A stretch of DNA of 64,000 bases from Gillisella taibaishanensis (lineage in GTDB: Bacteria > Pseudomonadota > Alphaproteobacteria > Rhizobiales > Rhizobiaceae), in the NCBI RefSeq assembly GCF_001938985.1, contig NZ_MKIN01000023.1, forward strand, positions 62,001 to 126,000. Reading direction: 5' to 3'. A program made the position numbers and the translations under genes. Positions 53,390 to 63,294 of the stretch are shown here, one piece after another. The notes under the pieces were generated by a model. The model was not told the origin of the DNA and did no database searches. It saw nothing but the letters and a program-made list of their open reading frames with translations. Position 1 is the stretch's first letter; every line of letters begins with the position of its first letter.

Positions 53390-56300
53390 GTGGCAGCCCT
53401 CAAGATCCTCCTTTCCGGCCTTGGCCGCGTGCTTGGCTACGGTTTGCTGATCCTCAGCGCGATGCTGGTCATTGCCTTGACGCTCGTCGGCACGACCCAG
53501 TTCGGCAGCCGGTTCGTTGGAGATCTCGTGGCCTCGCTTGCCTCGAAGCCGAACCGTGTCATCGCCATCGACGGCCTCGGCGGCCTTTTGAACGGCCATC
53601 TGCGCGCGGCAAAGATCACCGTTTCGGATGCGAGCGGCACCTATGGCGAAATAGAAAATCTGTCGATCAAATGGTCTCCATTTGCGCTGCTGTCGCGCCG
53701 TTTCGAAGCCTCCGATATTGCCGCCTCCAGCATCACGCTGCTGCGCAAGCCTCTTCCCTCCACTGAACCCGCGACACAGAGCACAAACGACACCGACTTT
53801 TCCCTGCCCGTCGATGTCAATGTTGAGCGGATTTCCGTTCCCCAGATCACGCTGGAAAAGCCATTGCTCGGAACTGCTGCCCGCTTGGCGCTCGACGGCA
53901 ATCTGGCGGCGAGCAGCAATACGATTGCCTCGCGCCTTGCCTTACGCGGCGTCGATCTGCCACAGACCGCCCTTTCGGCCAATGTCGCATTTGCCCCGCA
54001 ACAGAACCGGCTCGACATAGATGCCGTCCTGCAGGAGCCGAAGGGCGGATTGCTGGCCACTCTGTTGCAACTGCCCAACACGCCGGCCATTGCCATCACC
54101 GTCAAGGGCGGCGGGCCGATCGACAATTGGAAGGGCGAGTTGACGGGCGCACTTGATGGGACGCCGCGGCTCGACGTGATCGCCACTCATAGGCTTGCCA
54201 GCGACGGCCGGCACGTCACGCTCAACGGAAACGGCGCCTTTGATAGCCTGATGCCAGCAGATCTACGCGATCTGTTTGCCGGCAACACGATGATCGATCT
54301 CGCAGCCAGGATCGATAACGACGGCGCGCTGACCATGGAAAAAGGCAGTCTCGAAACCGGCAGCCTTGCCATGAAGGCGAGCGGAACATATTCGCCGAAA
54401 GGCGAGAACTCTCTGAAGGCTATGCTCGAGGGCAAGAACGGCGCCGCCAAGCTTCGCTTGCCTATGGGCGATGGCACATTGCTGGCAGATGTCGCCGGGT
54501 TGTCTTTCAGCCTGACGGGTGCGGCCGATGCGGCAAAGCTCGATGCCAGCGCGACCGTCGATCACCTGTCTATGCCCCAAGGCAATTTCAGTGGCATCAC
54601 GCTGACCGCCCATGCACCGGCCTTCGATCTTGCCCAGCGCAAGGGTATAATCGACACGGTATTGAGCGTTCAGCAGGCGCAACTGACGGATCCCAATCTG
54701 GCACGGGCAGTCAAGGCGCCGCTAACGCTGAAGGCACCTGTCTCTGTCGACCGCGACCGGATCGCTGCTCAGCCACTGACCATCGAGAGCCCAACGATTG
54801 GCGGCAGCATAGACGCCAGCTACACCCTTGCCGACAAAGCTGTGGCGGCAAGCTATCAGCTGTTTGCCCGCCCCGAGGCGCTGCCGCAGCCGCTGGCGGA
54901 AAAGCTTGTCGCCAAAACTGGTGCGCAGACCGATATGGTCAAGCTCAAAGGCGAAGCGCGCTATTCAGCGGCATCAGGCCTTGCCGTTCCGAACTTTGCA
55001 CTGGACACCCGTCTACTCAAGGCAGCGGGCCAGTTCTCCTTTGTGGATCAGCAGGTTTCCGCCGATCTCTCGGGTGAACTCAGCGATCTCGCGGTGCTGC
55101 AACCCAATGCGTCCGGCAAGGCAGGCTTCACGGTCAAGGCTGACGGCCCCGTTGCCGCCCTCAAAACGGATGCAACGATTAACATCGACGATGCCATGCT
55201 GGCAGGACGGAAGCTCAGCGGCTTTGCCATGGAGGCCAAGGCCGATCTGATACGCGGCGCCCCCACGGCGACAGTGACGGCAAAAGGCAGCCTCGACGGC
55301 AAGCCGGTGACGTCAGCGCTCGACCTTACATCCAAGGACGGCGTCACGGCTCTGCCGACCCTCAAGCTCACGGTTGGCGACAATCATCTCAGCGGCGCCC
55401 TCACCTTCTCAAAGGCTTTTCTGCCAAGCGGTTCGCTGACATTCGATTTCCCCGATCTCGGCCTACTGGCTGCCCTTGGCGGACAGACCGCCTCCGGCGA
55501 CCTCAAGGGAGACATCAAGCTGGATGAGACCGGTGGCAAGATTGCTGCCCAGATCAAGGCTGATGGCTCGGCGATTCGACAAGGCACCGTGACCGTGGTC
55601 AAGCCTGCGATCGACATCACCACCAGTGACCTGACGGCATTGGCACTGCAAGGCACGGCAAAGGCTGACCGGATCGCAACCAGTTCGGCCACTGTCGAGC
55701 AGCTCGCTCTGAATTTCGACCGGCGCGGCACGCGCACCGATATCGATCTGTCCGGTCGCTATGACAATGCGCCTTTGACCGGCAAGGCATTGGTGCAGCA
55801 GGACGGCAGCAGCATCGGGATTGCGTTGCAGGAGTTTGCCGCAAGTCCGCGCGGCATTGCACTGACGCTCTCCCGACCGACAAATATCACGGTCGAGGGC
55901 GGCACGGCCACGATCGATAATCTCGCCATCAAGACAGGCAGCGGCACGGTTTCCGTCACCGGCAAGGCAGGCGCTACTCTAGATCTGACCGCTCAGATCA
56001 ACGCTCTACCCGCCTCGCTTGCCAATACGATCTCATCAGGCCTGGACGCGGCCGGGACCATTTCCGGCAAGATTACCGCGACGGGCACATCGGCTGCTCC
56101 CAACGTGGCCTATGACCTGCGCTGGGAGGATGCCAGCGCCGCCAAAATCGCTGCAGCCGGCCTGCCACCTCTGTCGATCACCGCTTCCGGCACCTTCGCC
56201 GAAAACCGACTCGCGGTTCAGAGCAAGGTCACTGGCTCCGGTGGCATCAGCGTCACCGGCGGCGGCTACTTGTCGCTTGCGGGTGACAAGCCCGTCGATA

Positions 56301-57580
56301 TGGCCTTCAAAGCCAATCTGCCGCTCGCCGCCCTCCAGGGCGTGCTGACCAAGCAAGGCCTGACCGCAGAAGGCATGGCTAACGGCGATATCCGCATCGG
56401 CGGCAGCTTGTCGACGCCGGCGCTGTCAGGCAAGGTCACCACATCAAAGGCAAGGCTGATCGATGTCAGGCACAATATCGCCCTGGAGCAATTGACGGTC
56501 GACGTGGCCTTGGATGGCGACCAGGCACGCATCAACAATGTGAGTGGTCGGATTTCAGCCGGCGGCAAGGTCTCAGCCACCGGCACCATTGACCTGAAAG
56601 GTCAGGGCCTGCCCGCCGACATTTCAGTCAAGCTCGACCACGCCGTCTATGTCGACGGCACGCTTGTGACCGCGACGACCACCGGAACGCTCGGCCTTAA
56701 AGGACCGCTGGTGGACGGGCCGACCTTGTCCGGCAAGCTCACGCTGGACAAGACCTCGATCACCATACCCTCACGCCTGCCGGGCTCTATCGCGCAAATC
56801 GATATCAAGCATAAGAACGCTCCCGCAGATGTGCGCCGCCAGACGGCTATTCTGAACCCGGAAAAACCTGGAGACGGAGCCAATTCCCCGATCAAGCTCG
56901 ACCTGCAGATCGCTGCGCCATCACAGATCTTCGTGCGTGGCCGCGGCATTGATGCGGAACTTGGCGGCACCGTATCGCTGGCCGGCAGCGTCGCGGCGCC
57001 GCAGGTATCGGGGGGCTTTACCATGCGGCGAGGCCGGATGGTCATCCTCACCAAGCGGCTGGATTTCAGTACCGGCAAGATCACCTTCAGTGGCGGCCTG
57101 ATTCCGGTCGTCGATTTCGTTGCGTCAAGCACATCGGGCAGCACGACCCTGACAGCCACGGTCGAAGGCGTTGCAACAGATCCTCAGATCAGCTTCTCCT
57201 CCGCACCCGCGCTGCCCCAGGACGAAGTTCTGGCGCAGCTGATCTTTGGCCAGTCCATGTCAAAGCTATCTCCGTTGCAGATCGCGCAGCTTGCCGATGC
57301 CGTCGGGCAGCTGGGCGGTGGCAACTCCACCTCCCTGTTCAACAGCCTGCGCAGCGCCGTCGGCGTCGACGATCTCGATGTCAGCACAGACGCAAAGGGA
57401 AACACCCAGTTCAGCGCCGGTAAATATCTCAATGACAAGACCTATCTGGAATTTCAGCAGGGCAGCACCGGCAGCAAGGCTGTTATCAATCTCGATGTTG
57501 GCCGGGGCATCAAGCTCAAGGGCCAAGCGGGCGCAAATGGCGACAGTGGCGGCGGAGTGTTTTACGAAAAGGAATACTGA
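53390..57580 (+). CDS. tamB: TamB: inner-membrane translocation and assembly protein
   Basis: 1396 residues. One N-terminal membrane helix (about 13-35), then a very long periplasmic beta-helical, AsmA-like domain made of similar short strands, ending in the conserved TamB (DUF490) domain at about 1080-1396 with the DEVLAQLIFGQSMSKLSPLQIAQLA motif. This shape bridges the periplasm. The start is GTG at 53390. The length is at the high end but normal for the family. The pair tamA-tamB is complete here. Confidence 0.93.
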   Translation: MAALKILLSGLGRVLGYGLLILSAMLVIALTLVGTTQFGSRFVGDLVASLASKPNRVIAIDGLGGLLNGHLRAAKITVSDASGTYGEIENLSIKWSPFALLSRRFEASDIAASSITLLRKPLPSTEPATQSTNDTDFSLPVDVNVERISVPQITLEKPLLGTAARLALDGNLAASSNTIASRLALRGVDLPQTALSANVAFAPQQNRLDIDAVLQEPKGGLLATLLQLPNTPAIAITVKGGGPIDNWKGELTGALDGTPRLDVIATHRLASDGRHVTLNGNGAFDSLMPADLRDLFAGNTMIDLAARIDNDGALTMEKGSLETGSLAMKASGTYSPKGENSLKAMLEGKNGAAKLRLPMGDGTLLADVAGLSFSLTGAADAAKLDASATVDHLSMPQGNFSGITLTAHAPAFDLAQRKGIIDTVLSVQQAQLTDPNLARAVKAPLTLKAPVSVDRDRIAAQPLTIESPTIGGSIDASYTLADKAVAASYQLFARPEALPQPLAEKLVAKTGAQTDMVKLKGEARYSAASGLAVPNFALDTRLLKAAGQFSFVDQQVSADLSGELSDLAVLQPNASGKAGFTVKADGPVAALKTDATINIDDAMLAGRKLSGFAMEAKADLIRGAPTATVTAKGSLDGKPVTSALDLTSKDGVTALPTLKLTVGDNHLSGALTFSKAFLPSGSLTFDFPDLGLLAALGGQTASGDLKGDIKLDETGGKIAAQIKADGSAIRQGTVTVVKPAIDITTSDLTALALQGTAKADRIATSSATVEQLALNFDRRGTRTDIDLSGRYDNAPLTGKALVQQDGSSIGIALQEFAASPRGIALTLSRPTNITVEGGTATIDNLAIKTGSGTVSVTGKAGATLDLTAQINALPASLANTISSGLDAAGTISGKITATGTSAAPNVAYDLRWEDASAAKIAAAGLPPLSITASGTFAENRLAVQSKVTGSGGISVTGGGYLSLAGDKPVDMAFKANLPLAALQGVLTKQGLTAEGMANGDIRIGGSLSTPALSGKVTTSKARLIDVRHNIALEQLTVDVALDGDQARINNVSGRISAGGKVSATGTIDLKGQGLPADISVKLDHAVYVDGTLVTATTTGTLGLKGPLVDGPTLSGKLTLDKTSITIPSRLPGSIAQIDIKHKNAPADVRRQTAILNPEKPGDGANSPIKLDLQIAAPSQIFVRGRGIDAELGGTVSLAGSVAAPQVSGGFTMRRGRMVILTKRLDFSTGKITFSGGLIPVVDFVASSTSGSTTLTATVEGVATDPQISFSSAPALPQDEVLAQLIFGQSMSKLSPLQIAQLADAVGQLGGGNSTSLFNSLRSAVGVDDLDVSTDAKGNTQFSAGKYLNDKTYLEFQQGSTGSKAVINLDVGRGIKLKGQAGANGDSGGGVFYEKEY

Positions 57581-57857
57581 TAATTATAAAATAAAACATT
57601 AAAAATGTTAAGGCTGCTGCACGTTATATTATTCCACGCAACATTTTGATTTATATTGGACTGTATAACTGAAAATTCATCTCAATACTTTAGAGCAGCT
57701 TCTTCGAATATGATTATAAGTTTTTATTAATAAAATTCCCTATATATTCATGGGTAAATTAACTCGAACGGCAAGGCCGCCAAAAAGAAACTGCACAAGA
57801 TGCAGCTTTCGTGGCCACAGAACCGGGCGTGCTAATCTCAACATGAAGGGGAAAGTA
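57581..57857. other. A/T-rich gap between tamB and the second receptor
   Basis: 277 bases, of which 57581-57745 are strikingly A/T-rich for this genome (AATTATAAAATAAAACATTA, TTTTTATTAATAAAATTCCC). It lacks a hairpin terminator for tamB and an ORF. A promoter for the receptor gene is likely in it. The composition differs clearly from its surroundings. Confidence 0.5.
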
Positions 57858-59537
57858 ATGCTTGGCTTTGGCTCAGATTCCAAAAATGTTTTGACAGCGC
57901 TAGCGAAGTCTCAGGCTGTTATAGAATTCGACCTCAATGGTACAATACTTTCAGCCAACGATATATTCTGCCGGCTGATGGGTTACAGGCCTAAAGAATT
58001 GAAAGGCCGCAAACACGCGCTGTTTTGTGATCCGACCTACACATCCTCGCAGGACTACAAGACGTTCTGGAAAAAGCTTGCCGACGGCGAGGCCCAAACA
58101 GCGACCTTCAAAAGAATCAACAAAGCAGGCGAAGACGTCTGGATCAACGGCTCCTACAACCCTGTTAGCAATGGCAACGGCAAGCCGTACAAGATCGTGA
58201 AAATTGCCAATGACGTAACGGCCGCACAGATTCAGACGCTGGAGGATCGCGGGAAAATGACGGCGATCTCCCGGGCGCAAGCGGTGATCGAATTTACGAA
58301 GACCGGTGAAATCCTGGCGGCAAACGAAAACTTTCTCGCCGTGCTTGGCTACACCTGGGAAGAGATAAAGGGCAGACATCATTCGATCTTCTGCGATCCC
58401 GCCTACGCATCCAGCACGGATTACAAACTGTTCTGGGAAAAGCTCGCGGGCGGCGAATTTGTTGCCGAGGAATTCAAACGCATCGGCAAGGGCGGCAAGG
58501 TCGCCTGGATCCAAGCGTCCTACAATCCGATCTTCGATGCCGACGGCCGTGTCACCAAAGTCGTGAAATTCGCGACTGATGTTACCGACCGGGTTCGCTC
58601 GGTTTCAGAAATTGGCGAGGCATTGCAAGCCGTATCCGAAGGTGACTTGACTGTCACCCTGGAGCGCCCCTTCGTTGCCGGCCTCGATCAAATTCGGCTG
58701 GATTTCAATCAGGCGATGGCGAAACTGACAGCGGCCATGCACAATGTCGCAGTGAATGCCGGCGCGATTGCCGCTGGCACCAACCAGATCAAATCAGCAT
58801 CCGACGATTTGTCGCGACGAACCGAGCAGCAGGCGGCCTCTGTCGAGGAAACGGCCGCAGCACTTGAAGAAGTCACCCAGACGGTCACCGATAGCGCCAA
58901 GCGAGCAGCCGAAGCTGCCAAGCTCGTCGCACGGACCAGAACGCAGGCGGAAGCATCGAGCGATGTGGTGCGCAATGCTATTGCCGCCATGGGGCAGATT
59001 GAGCGATCCTCCAGCGAGATTTCCAACATCATCGGCGTGATCGATGACATCGCCTTCCAGACTAATCTCCTCGCACTGAATGCCGGTGTGGAAGCCGCCC
59101 GCGCTGGTGAAGCCGGCAAGGGATTTGCGGTTGTTGCCCAGGAAGTGCGCGAGTTGGCGCAGCGCTCGGCAAAGGCTGCCAAGGAGATAAAGGTTCTGAT
59201 CAATACGTCTTCCAGCCAGGTCGAGACAGGAGTTTCGTTGGTGGGCGAAACGGGCAACGCGCTGACGACCATTCTGACCGAAGTTCAGGAAGTCGATCGC
59301 AATATTGTTGCCATCGTCGAAGCATCGCGGGAACAAGCGACAGGTCTGCATGAAATCAACAAGGCCGTGAACGTGATGGACCAGAACACCCAGCAGAATG
59401 CTTCCATGGTCGAGGAAAGCTCGGCCGCCAGCCATGGACTTGCACAACAAGCCGAAAACCTGCGCAGCCTTCTCGAACAGTTTAGATTTGAGAAACATTC
59501 TTCCGTTAGGATGAGCAATGACAGATATGCAGCGTGA
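57858..59537 (+). CDS. Soluble chemoreceptor with two PAS domains
   Basis: 559 residues, no membrane helix. Two PAS domains in tandem (about 12-115 and 140-235) share the same pattern (AVIEF-x-x-x-G-x-IL-xAN, then KGRKHALFCDP / KGRHHSIFCDP) and are probably a duplication; they could bind haem or flavin. A HAMP-like stretch (about 245-295) leads to the signalling domain (about 300-530) with [25 protein letters not shown] 57858 has AGGGG upstream. It is the Aer-like, cytoplasmic type, possibly sensing redox or oxygen. The C-terminus lacks a CheR pentapeptide. A cheW gene follows 111 bases later. Confidence 0.9.
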   Translation: MLGFGSDSKNVLTALAKSQAVIEFDLNGTILSANDIFCRLMGYRPKELKGRKHALFCDPTYTSSQDYKTFWKKLADGEAQTATFKRINKAGEDVWINGSYNPVSNGNGKPYKIVKIANDVTAAQIQTLEDRGKMTAISRAQAVIEFTKTGEILAANENFLAVLGYTWEEIKGRHHSIFCDPAYASSTDYKLFWEKLAGGEFVAEEFKRIGKGGKVAWIQASYNPIFDADGRVTKVVKFATDVTDRVRSVSEIGEALQAVSEGDLTVTLERPFVAGLDQIRLDFNQAMAKLTAAMHNVAVNAGAIAAGTNQIKSASDDLSRRTEQQAASVEETAAALEEVTQTVTDSAKRAAEAAKLVARTRTQAEASSDVVRNAIAAMGQIERSSSEISNIIGVIDDIAFQTNLLALNAGVEAARAGEAGKGFAVVAQEVRELAQRSAKAAKEIKVLINTSSSQVETGVSLVGETGNALTTILTEVQEVDRNIVAIVEASREQATGLHEINKAVNVMDQNTQQNASMVEESSAASHGLAQQAENLRSLLEQFRFEKHSSVRMSNDRYAA

Positions 59538-59648
59538 CGTTGTTAGTGACGCAAGGCATGGCATCGACACGGATTTATGATCGCAAAAAGGCCCGGCGGA
59601 TCCTCTGTTTACAGGGCGAATGGGCAAGAGACAGGCGGGACGGATATC

Positions 59649-60128
59649 ATGGCTACACCTATTACCCCTACCAGCTTCGGCGGTGAAAACCTCGAAATCA
59701 TTGCTTTTCGCCTGCATGACCAGGAGTTCTGCGTCAAGACGACCACGATCCGCGAAATCCGCGGCTGGGCGCCGTCAACGCCGATCCCGCATGCACCAGC
59801 AGACGTTATCGGCGTGATGAACCTGCGCGGCTCGGTCATCCCGATCATCGATCTCGCTTACAAGCTCGGCATGAAGAGCACGGTCGCCAACGAGCGTTCG
59901 GCGATCGTCGTTGCCGAAGTCCACAATATGGTGATCGGCATGCTCGTCGATCGCGTCTCCGACATCCTGACCATCCCCTCGAGCCAGGTTCAGCCGGTTC
60001 CGGAAGTCTCGGCCTCCTTCGACAAGACTTTCTCGGAAGGCATCATTGCCAATGAAAACGGCATGATTTGCTTCTTGAACCTGTCGAAGATGTTCAAGGG
60101 CAGCGATCTCGAAGATCTGGCCGCCTGA
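59649..60128 (+). CDS. Second chemotaxis coupling protein CheW
   Basis: 159 residues. CheW fold with ENLEIIAFRLHDQEFCVKTTTIREI, VIGVMNLRGSVIPIIDLAYKLG and VDRVSDILTIPSSQVQPVPEV. It is placed with the soluble PAS receptor on the same strand, and may couple it to the single CheA of the che operon. The start is the ATG at 59649. A strong terminator follows, so receptor and CheW form one unit. Confidence 0.95.
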   Translation: MATPITPTSFGGENLEIIAFRLHDQEFCVKTTTIREIRGWAPSTPIPHAPADVIGVMNLRGSVIPIIDLAYKLGMKSTVANERSAIVVAEVHNMVIGMLVDRVSDILTIPSSQVQPVPEVSASFDKTFSEGIIANENGMICFLNLSKMFKGSDLEDLAA

Positions 60129-60150
60129 TCAGACTGACATACTCCCAATA

Positions 60151-60182
60151 AAAAAGCGGCCGCTCTGGCCGCTTTTTTGTTT
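60151..60182. terminator. Bidirectional terminator between cheW and the MFS gene
   Basis: AAAAAGCGGCC (60151-60161) and GGCCGCTTTTT (60167-60177) flank GCTCT; T-runs follow on the plus strand and, as As before it, on the minus strand, so it can end both convergent transcripts. Confidence 0.9.
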
Positions 60183-60240
60183 TGGCGTTGTATAAGATCG
60201 ACCGCCCCACTTTAAGCGAGGCGGCCTTTGACCGAAGTCC

Positions 60241-61899
60241 TTAGCCGAACAGCACCATGGTGCTGCGCAGGGTCACCCACACACCCCAAAGCAGGGGAAT
60301 GCCGACAACAGCCCAGGCAAGTGCGGCCTTGGCGTCGAAACCACCCTTGCCGATGCCGAAGGATCCGGTCGGGCCAGCATTGGCTGCTGCGGTCTTGGCC
60401 TGCAGGGCTGCGACTTCCTCATCTGACATGAACCATTTGTCCGACAGGGGTCGAACCAGCGCATTGGCCAGCAATCCCAAGGCCAGCATGCCAGCCAGAA
60501 TGTACATCGTGCCGGTATAAAGTGCAGGACCGGGCGCAACGCCGGAGGCGATCTGCGCTTCGCGGATATAGTTGACCACAACAGGACCAACGATCCCGGC
60601 CGTCGACCAGGCCGTCAGCAGCCGGCCATGGATGGCGCCCACGAATTGCGTCCCGAAGATATCCGCGAGATAGGCCGGAACGGTCGCGAAGCCACCGCCA
60701 TACATCGACAGGATAATGCCGAAGGCGAGCACGAACAGGGCCTTGGAGCCGAGCATGGCAAGCGTCGGGGCCAATGCATAGAGCAAGATGCCGAGCAGGA
60801 AGAAGCAATAATAGGTGTTCTTGCGGCCGATGCGGTCCGACATAGAAGCCCAGAAGAAACGGCCCCCGATGTTGAACAGCGACAGAAGACCAGTAAATCC
60901 GGCCGCGATTGCGGCGATCTGCGCCTTCTGGCCCGCGTCGAGCTGCGAGAAGGTCAGATCAGGCATGCCGATCAGCGAACCCGCAAAGATTTCCTGCAAC
61001 ATCGGCGAAGCCATGCCGATCACGCCGATGCCGGCCGAAACGTTCAGGCAGAGCACCGCCCAGATCAACCAGAACTGCGGGGTTTTATGGGCGTCGCGCA
61101 GATGCACATGCCGATGGGTGATCATGCTGCTTTTGGCAACAGGTGCAGTCCATCCTTCCGGACGCCAGCCGGCCGGCGGAATTCGATAGCCGAATGCACC
61201 ACCCATCATGAAGACGAAATAGATCAGCGCCATGACCACGAAGGTCTGCCAGACGCCTGGACCGGCATCCGACTTGAACATGCCCATCAGCAGGTTGGCG
61301 AGCGGCGCACCGATCATCGCCCCGCCGCCAAAGCCCATGATCGCCATACCCGTCGCCATGCCGCGCCGATCAGGAAACCATTTAATCAGGGTGGAAACGG
61401 GAGAAATGTAGCCAAGACCGAGGCCGACGCCGCCGATGACGCCGGCACCGATCCACATCAACCACAGCTGATGGGTCATGACGCCGACTGCCGCGACCAG
61501 AATGCCGCCGCACCAGCAGCAGGCCGAGACGAAGCCGGCCCGGCGCGGACCGACGCGTTCCAGCCAGCCGCCCCAGAGTGCCGCAGAACAGCCGAGCAGC
61601 ACGAAGAACAGCGTATAGATCCAGCCGAGATCGGCAACGCGCCAATTGCACTCGGTGGTAAACAGCGCATCGATCACGCCAAGATTGGCGCAGCTTGCCG
61701 GTGCTGCCCCGGTCAGCGCCTTGCTGAGCGGCAGCCAGAACACGCTGAAACCATAGGCCATGCCGATGCACAGATGAATTGCCAGAGCCGCCGGCGGAAC
61801 CAGCCAGCGATTGAAGCCTGGTTTTGCTATGATCCGTTCCCGGTCTAGCAAGCCCGCAGATGATGACAGCGCTGTCCCCGGCGCATTCGTAACTGCCAT
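60241..61899 (-). CDS. OFA-type MFS transporter (oxalate:formate antiporter family)
   Basis: 552 residues with about twelve MFS helices and one extra. OFA-family pattern: AIHLCIGMAYGFSVFWLPL, the RxGxRR-like WLERVGPRRAGF loop, WFPDRRGMATGMAIMGFGGGA, and SDRIGRKNTYY. A C-terminal segment (about 515-550, AALAWAVVGIPLLWGVWVTL) is a thirteenth hydrophobic helix that resembles the separate 'MFS transporter small subunit' peptide. Position behind formate dehydrogenase genes suggests formate or oxalate as substrate. Start at 61899 has GGAGG 7 bases upstream. Confidence 0.86.
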   Translation of the reverse strand: MAVTNAPGTALSSSAGLLDRERIIAKPGFNRWLVPPAALAIHLCIGMAYGFSVFWLPLSKALTGAAPASCANLGVIDALFTTECNWRVADLGWIYTLFFVLLGCSAALWGGWLERVGPRRAGFVSACCWCGGILVAAVGVMTHQLWLMWIGAGVIGGVGLGLGYISPVSTLIKWFPDRRGMATGMAIMGFGGGAMIGAPLANLLMGMFKSDAGPGVWQTFVVMALIYFVFMMGGAFGYRIPPAGWRPEGWTAPVAKSSMITHRHVHLRDAHKTPQFWLIWAVLCLNVSAGIGVIGMASPMLQEIFAGSLIGMPDLTFSQLDAGQKAQIAAIAAGFTGLLSLFNIGGRFFWASMSDRIGRKNTYYCFFLLGILLYALAPTLAMLGSKALFVLAFGIILSMYGGGFATVPAYLADIFGTQFVGAIHGRLLTAWSTAGIVGPVVVNYIREAQIASGVAPGPALYTGTMYILAGMLALGLLANALVRPLSDKWFMSDEEVAALQAKTAAANAGPTGSFGIGKGGFDAKAALAWAVVGIPLLWGVWVTLRSTMVLFG

Positions 61900-62166
61900 G
61901 AATATCCCTCCTAGGATGGCTGGGCGTTTCCCCCGCTCCTGTGGTCTTCGCCACATAAGCGCGTCTTGTACTGCCGACGATGAATGGTCAGGCAAACTGT
62001 TCAATGGCTTTGGTCGATATCGCCTTCTGAGCGCCCACGTCGCTTATCCGCGAATCTTTCCACTGATTTTCTTAACCGAACGCACGTTCTATCCCTTTTC
62101 GTCTAAGGGTTTAATGGACGATCCGCCAATGCTGGGAGCGCATTCAGAGCAATCGTCATAGGGTGC

Positions 62167-62439
62167 TCACGCCGAGCGCGACGCAGACAGACCAAAAGTA
62201 GCCGCGCTATTGTCGACAGGCCGCACCACTTGCTTTGCAGCCTCGACGACGAGCGGATCAAAGCCTTCGCTCTGCCCATCGATCATCTCGAAGAACTGGC
62301 GCCTCATCCGCGGCTCCCAGAACTTGTTAATATGCGTGGCGATCCCGGCCAGACGCTCCGCTTCCGGCTGCGATTTGAAAAACGTAGCGATCTGATTGGC
62401 CATGCGGATCAGTTTTTCGGCATTCTGTTCATGCGACAT
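62167..62439 (-). CDS. fdsD: Formate dehydrogenase delta subunit
   Basis: 90 residues. Pattern of FdsD: NAEKLIRMANQIATFF at the start, then IATHINKFWEPRMRRQFFEM. FdsD helps assembly or maturation of the NAD-dependent, molybdenum formate dehydrogenase FdsABG. Its start overlaps the end of fdhD by 11 bases. It is the last gene of the formate dehydrogenase unit. Confidence 0.92.
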   Translation of the reverse strand: MSHEQNAEKLIRMANQIATFFKSQPEAERLAGIATHINKFWEPRMRRQFFEMIDGQSEGFDPLVVEAAKQVVRPVDNSAATFGLSASRSA

Positions 62440-63253
62440 CGGCGGAAACCCCGGCTTCTACGCGCTCTGGACTGGTAAAGACTTCAAAATCATCGCCACG
62501 GGCGATGCCGATCAGCGTCATGCTTGCCTCCTCCGCCGTGCGGATGGCAAGTGCGGTCGGCGCCGAGATCGCCAGCAATACTGGCGATCCAAGCACGGCC
62601 GTCTTCTGCACCATTTCGACGGAAAGCCGGCTCGTCACGACGACCACACCTTCCGCGCCTTGTCGGCCGGCCTTTAAAACCGCCCCGACAAGCTTGTCGA
62701 GTGCGTTATGGCGCCCAACATCTTCCCGAACCGCCAGCAGGCCTTCACCGGGAATGAAGAAGCCGGCGGCATGCACGGCGTGCGTTTCACGATTCAATGC
62801 CTGGCCTTTGGCAAGTCCATCGAGTGCTTGGCGGATTTCGGCCGGCGTCAGCTTGAAAGTCCCGGTCACCTCAGGCACATCCCGCGTTGCTTGCTCAATC
62901 GACTCGATACCGCAAAGGCCGCAGCCAACAGGCCCGGCCATCCGGCGGCGACGCGCAGTCAGTGCTTCAGCCGTCGCATCGCGAAGCGTGATCTGCACGT
63001 CGATGCCGCTGCCAGCCTCGAGCAGTTCAACATCGAGGACTTCGTCAGCCCGACGGATGATGCCTTCAGCCAGAGAAAAGCCGACAGCGAAATCCTCAAG
63101 ATCGTCAGGCGTCGCCATCATCACTGCATGTGTCGAGCCACCATAGGAAAAGGCAACAGGCACTTCCTCCGGCACAACACGGGTCGCCCTGCGGGTCGCA
63201 CCCTGCCGATATTGCCACTGCGGCACATTGCTGACGGTCTTACGATCGGTCAT
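62429..63253 (-). CDS. fdhD: Formate dehydrogenase accessory sulfurtransferase FdhD
   Basis: 274 residues. FdhD hands sulphur from a cysteine desulfurase to the molybdenum cofactor of formate dehydrogenase. The two reactive cysteines are C111 and C114 in GCGLCGIES; further conserved segments are VGFSLAEGII, HAVHAAGFF, REDVGRHNALDKL and TSRLSVEMVQK. It starts 41 bases after fdsA and overlaps fdsD. Confidence 0.95.
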   Translation of the reverse strand: MTDRKTVSNVPQWQYRQGATRRATRVVPEEVPVAFSYGGSTHAVMMATPDDLEDFAVGFSLAEGIIRRADEVLDVELLEAGSGIDVQITLRDATAEALTARRRRMAGPVGCGLCGIESIEQATRDVPEVTGTFKLTPAEIRQALDGLAKGQALNRETHAVHAAGFFIPGEGLLAVREDVGRHNALDKLVGAVLKAGRQGAEGVVVVTSRLSVEMVQKTAVLGSPVLLAISAPTALAIRTAEEASMTLIGIARGDDFEVFTSPERVEAGVSADVA

Positions 63254-63294
63254 GACGGCGAGCCCTTCTGCCCCGTTGGCATCTCGACCATGCT

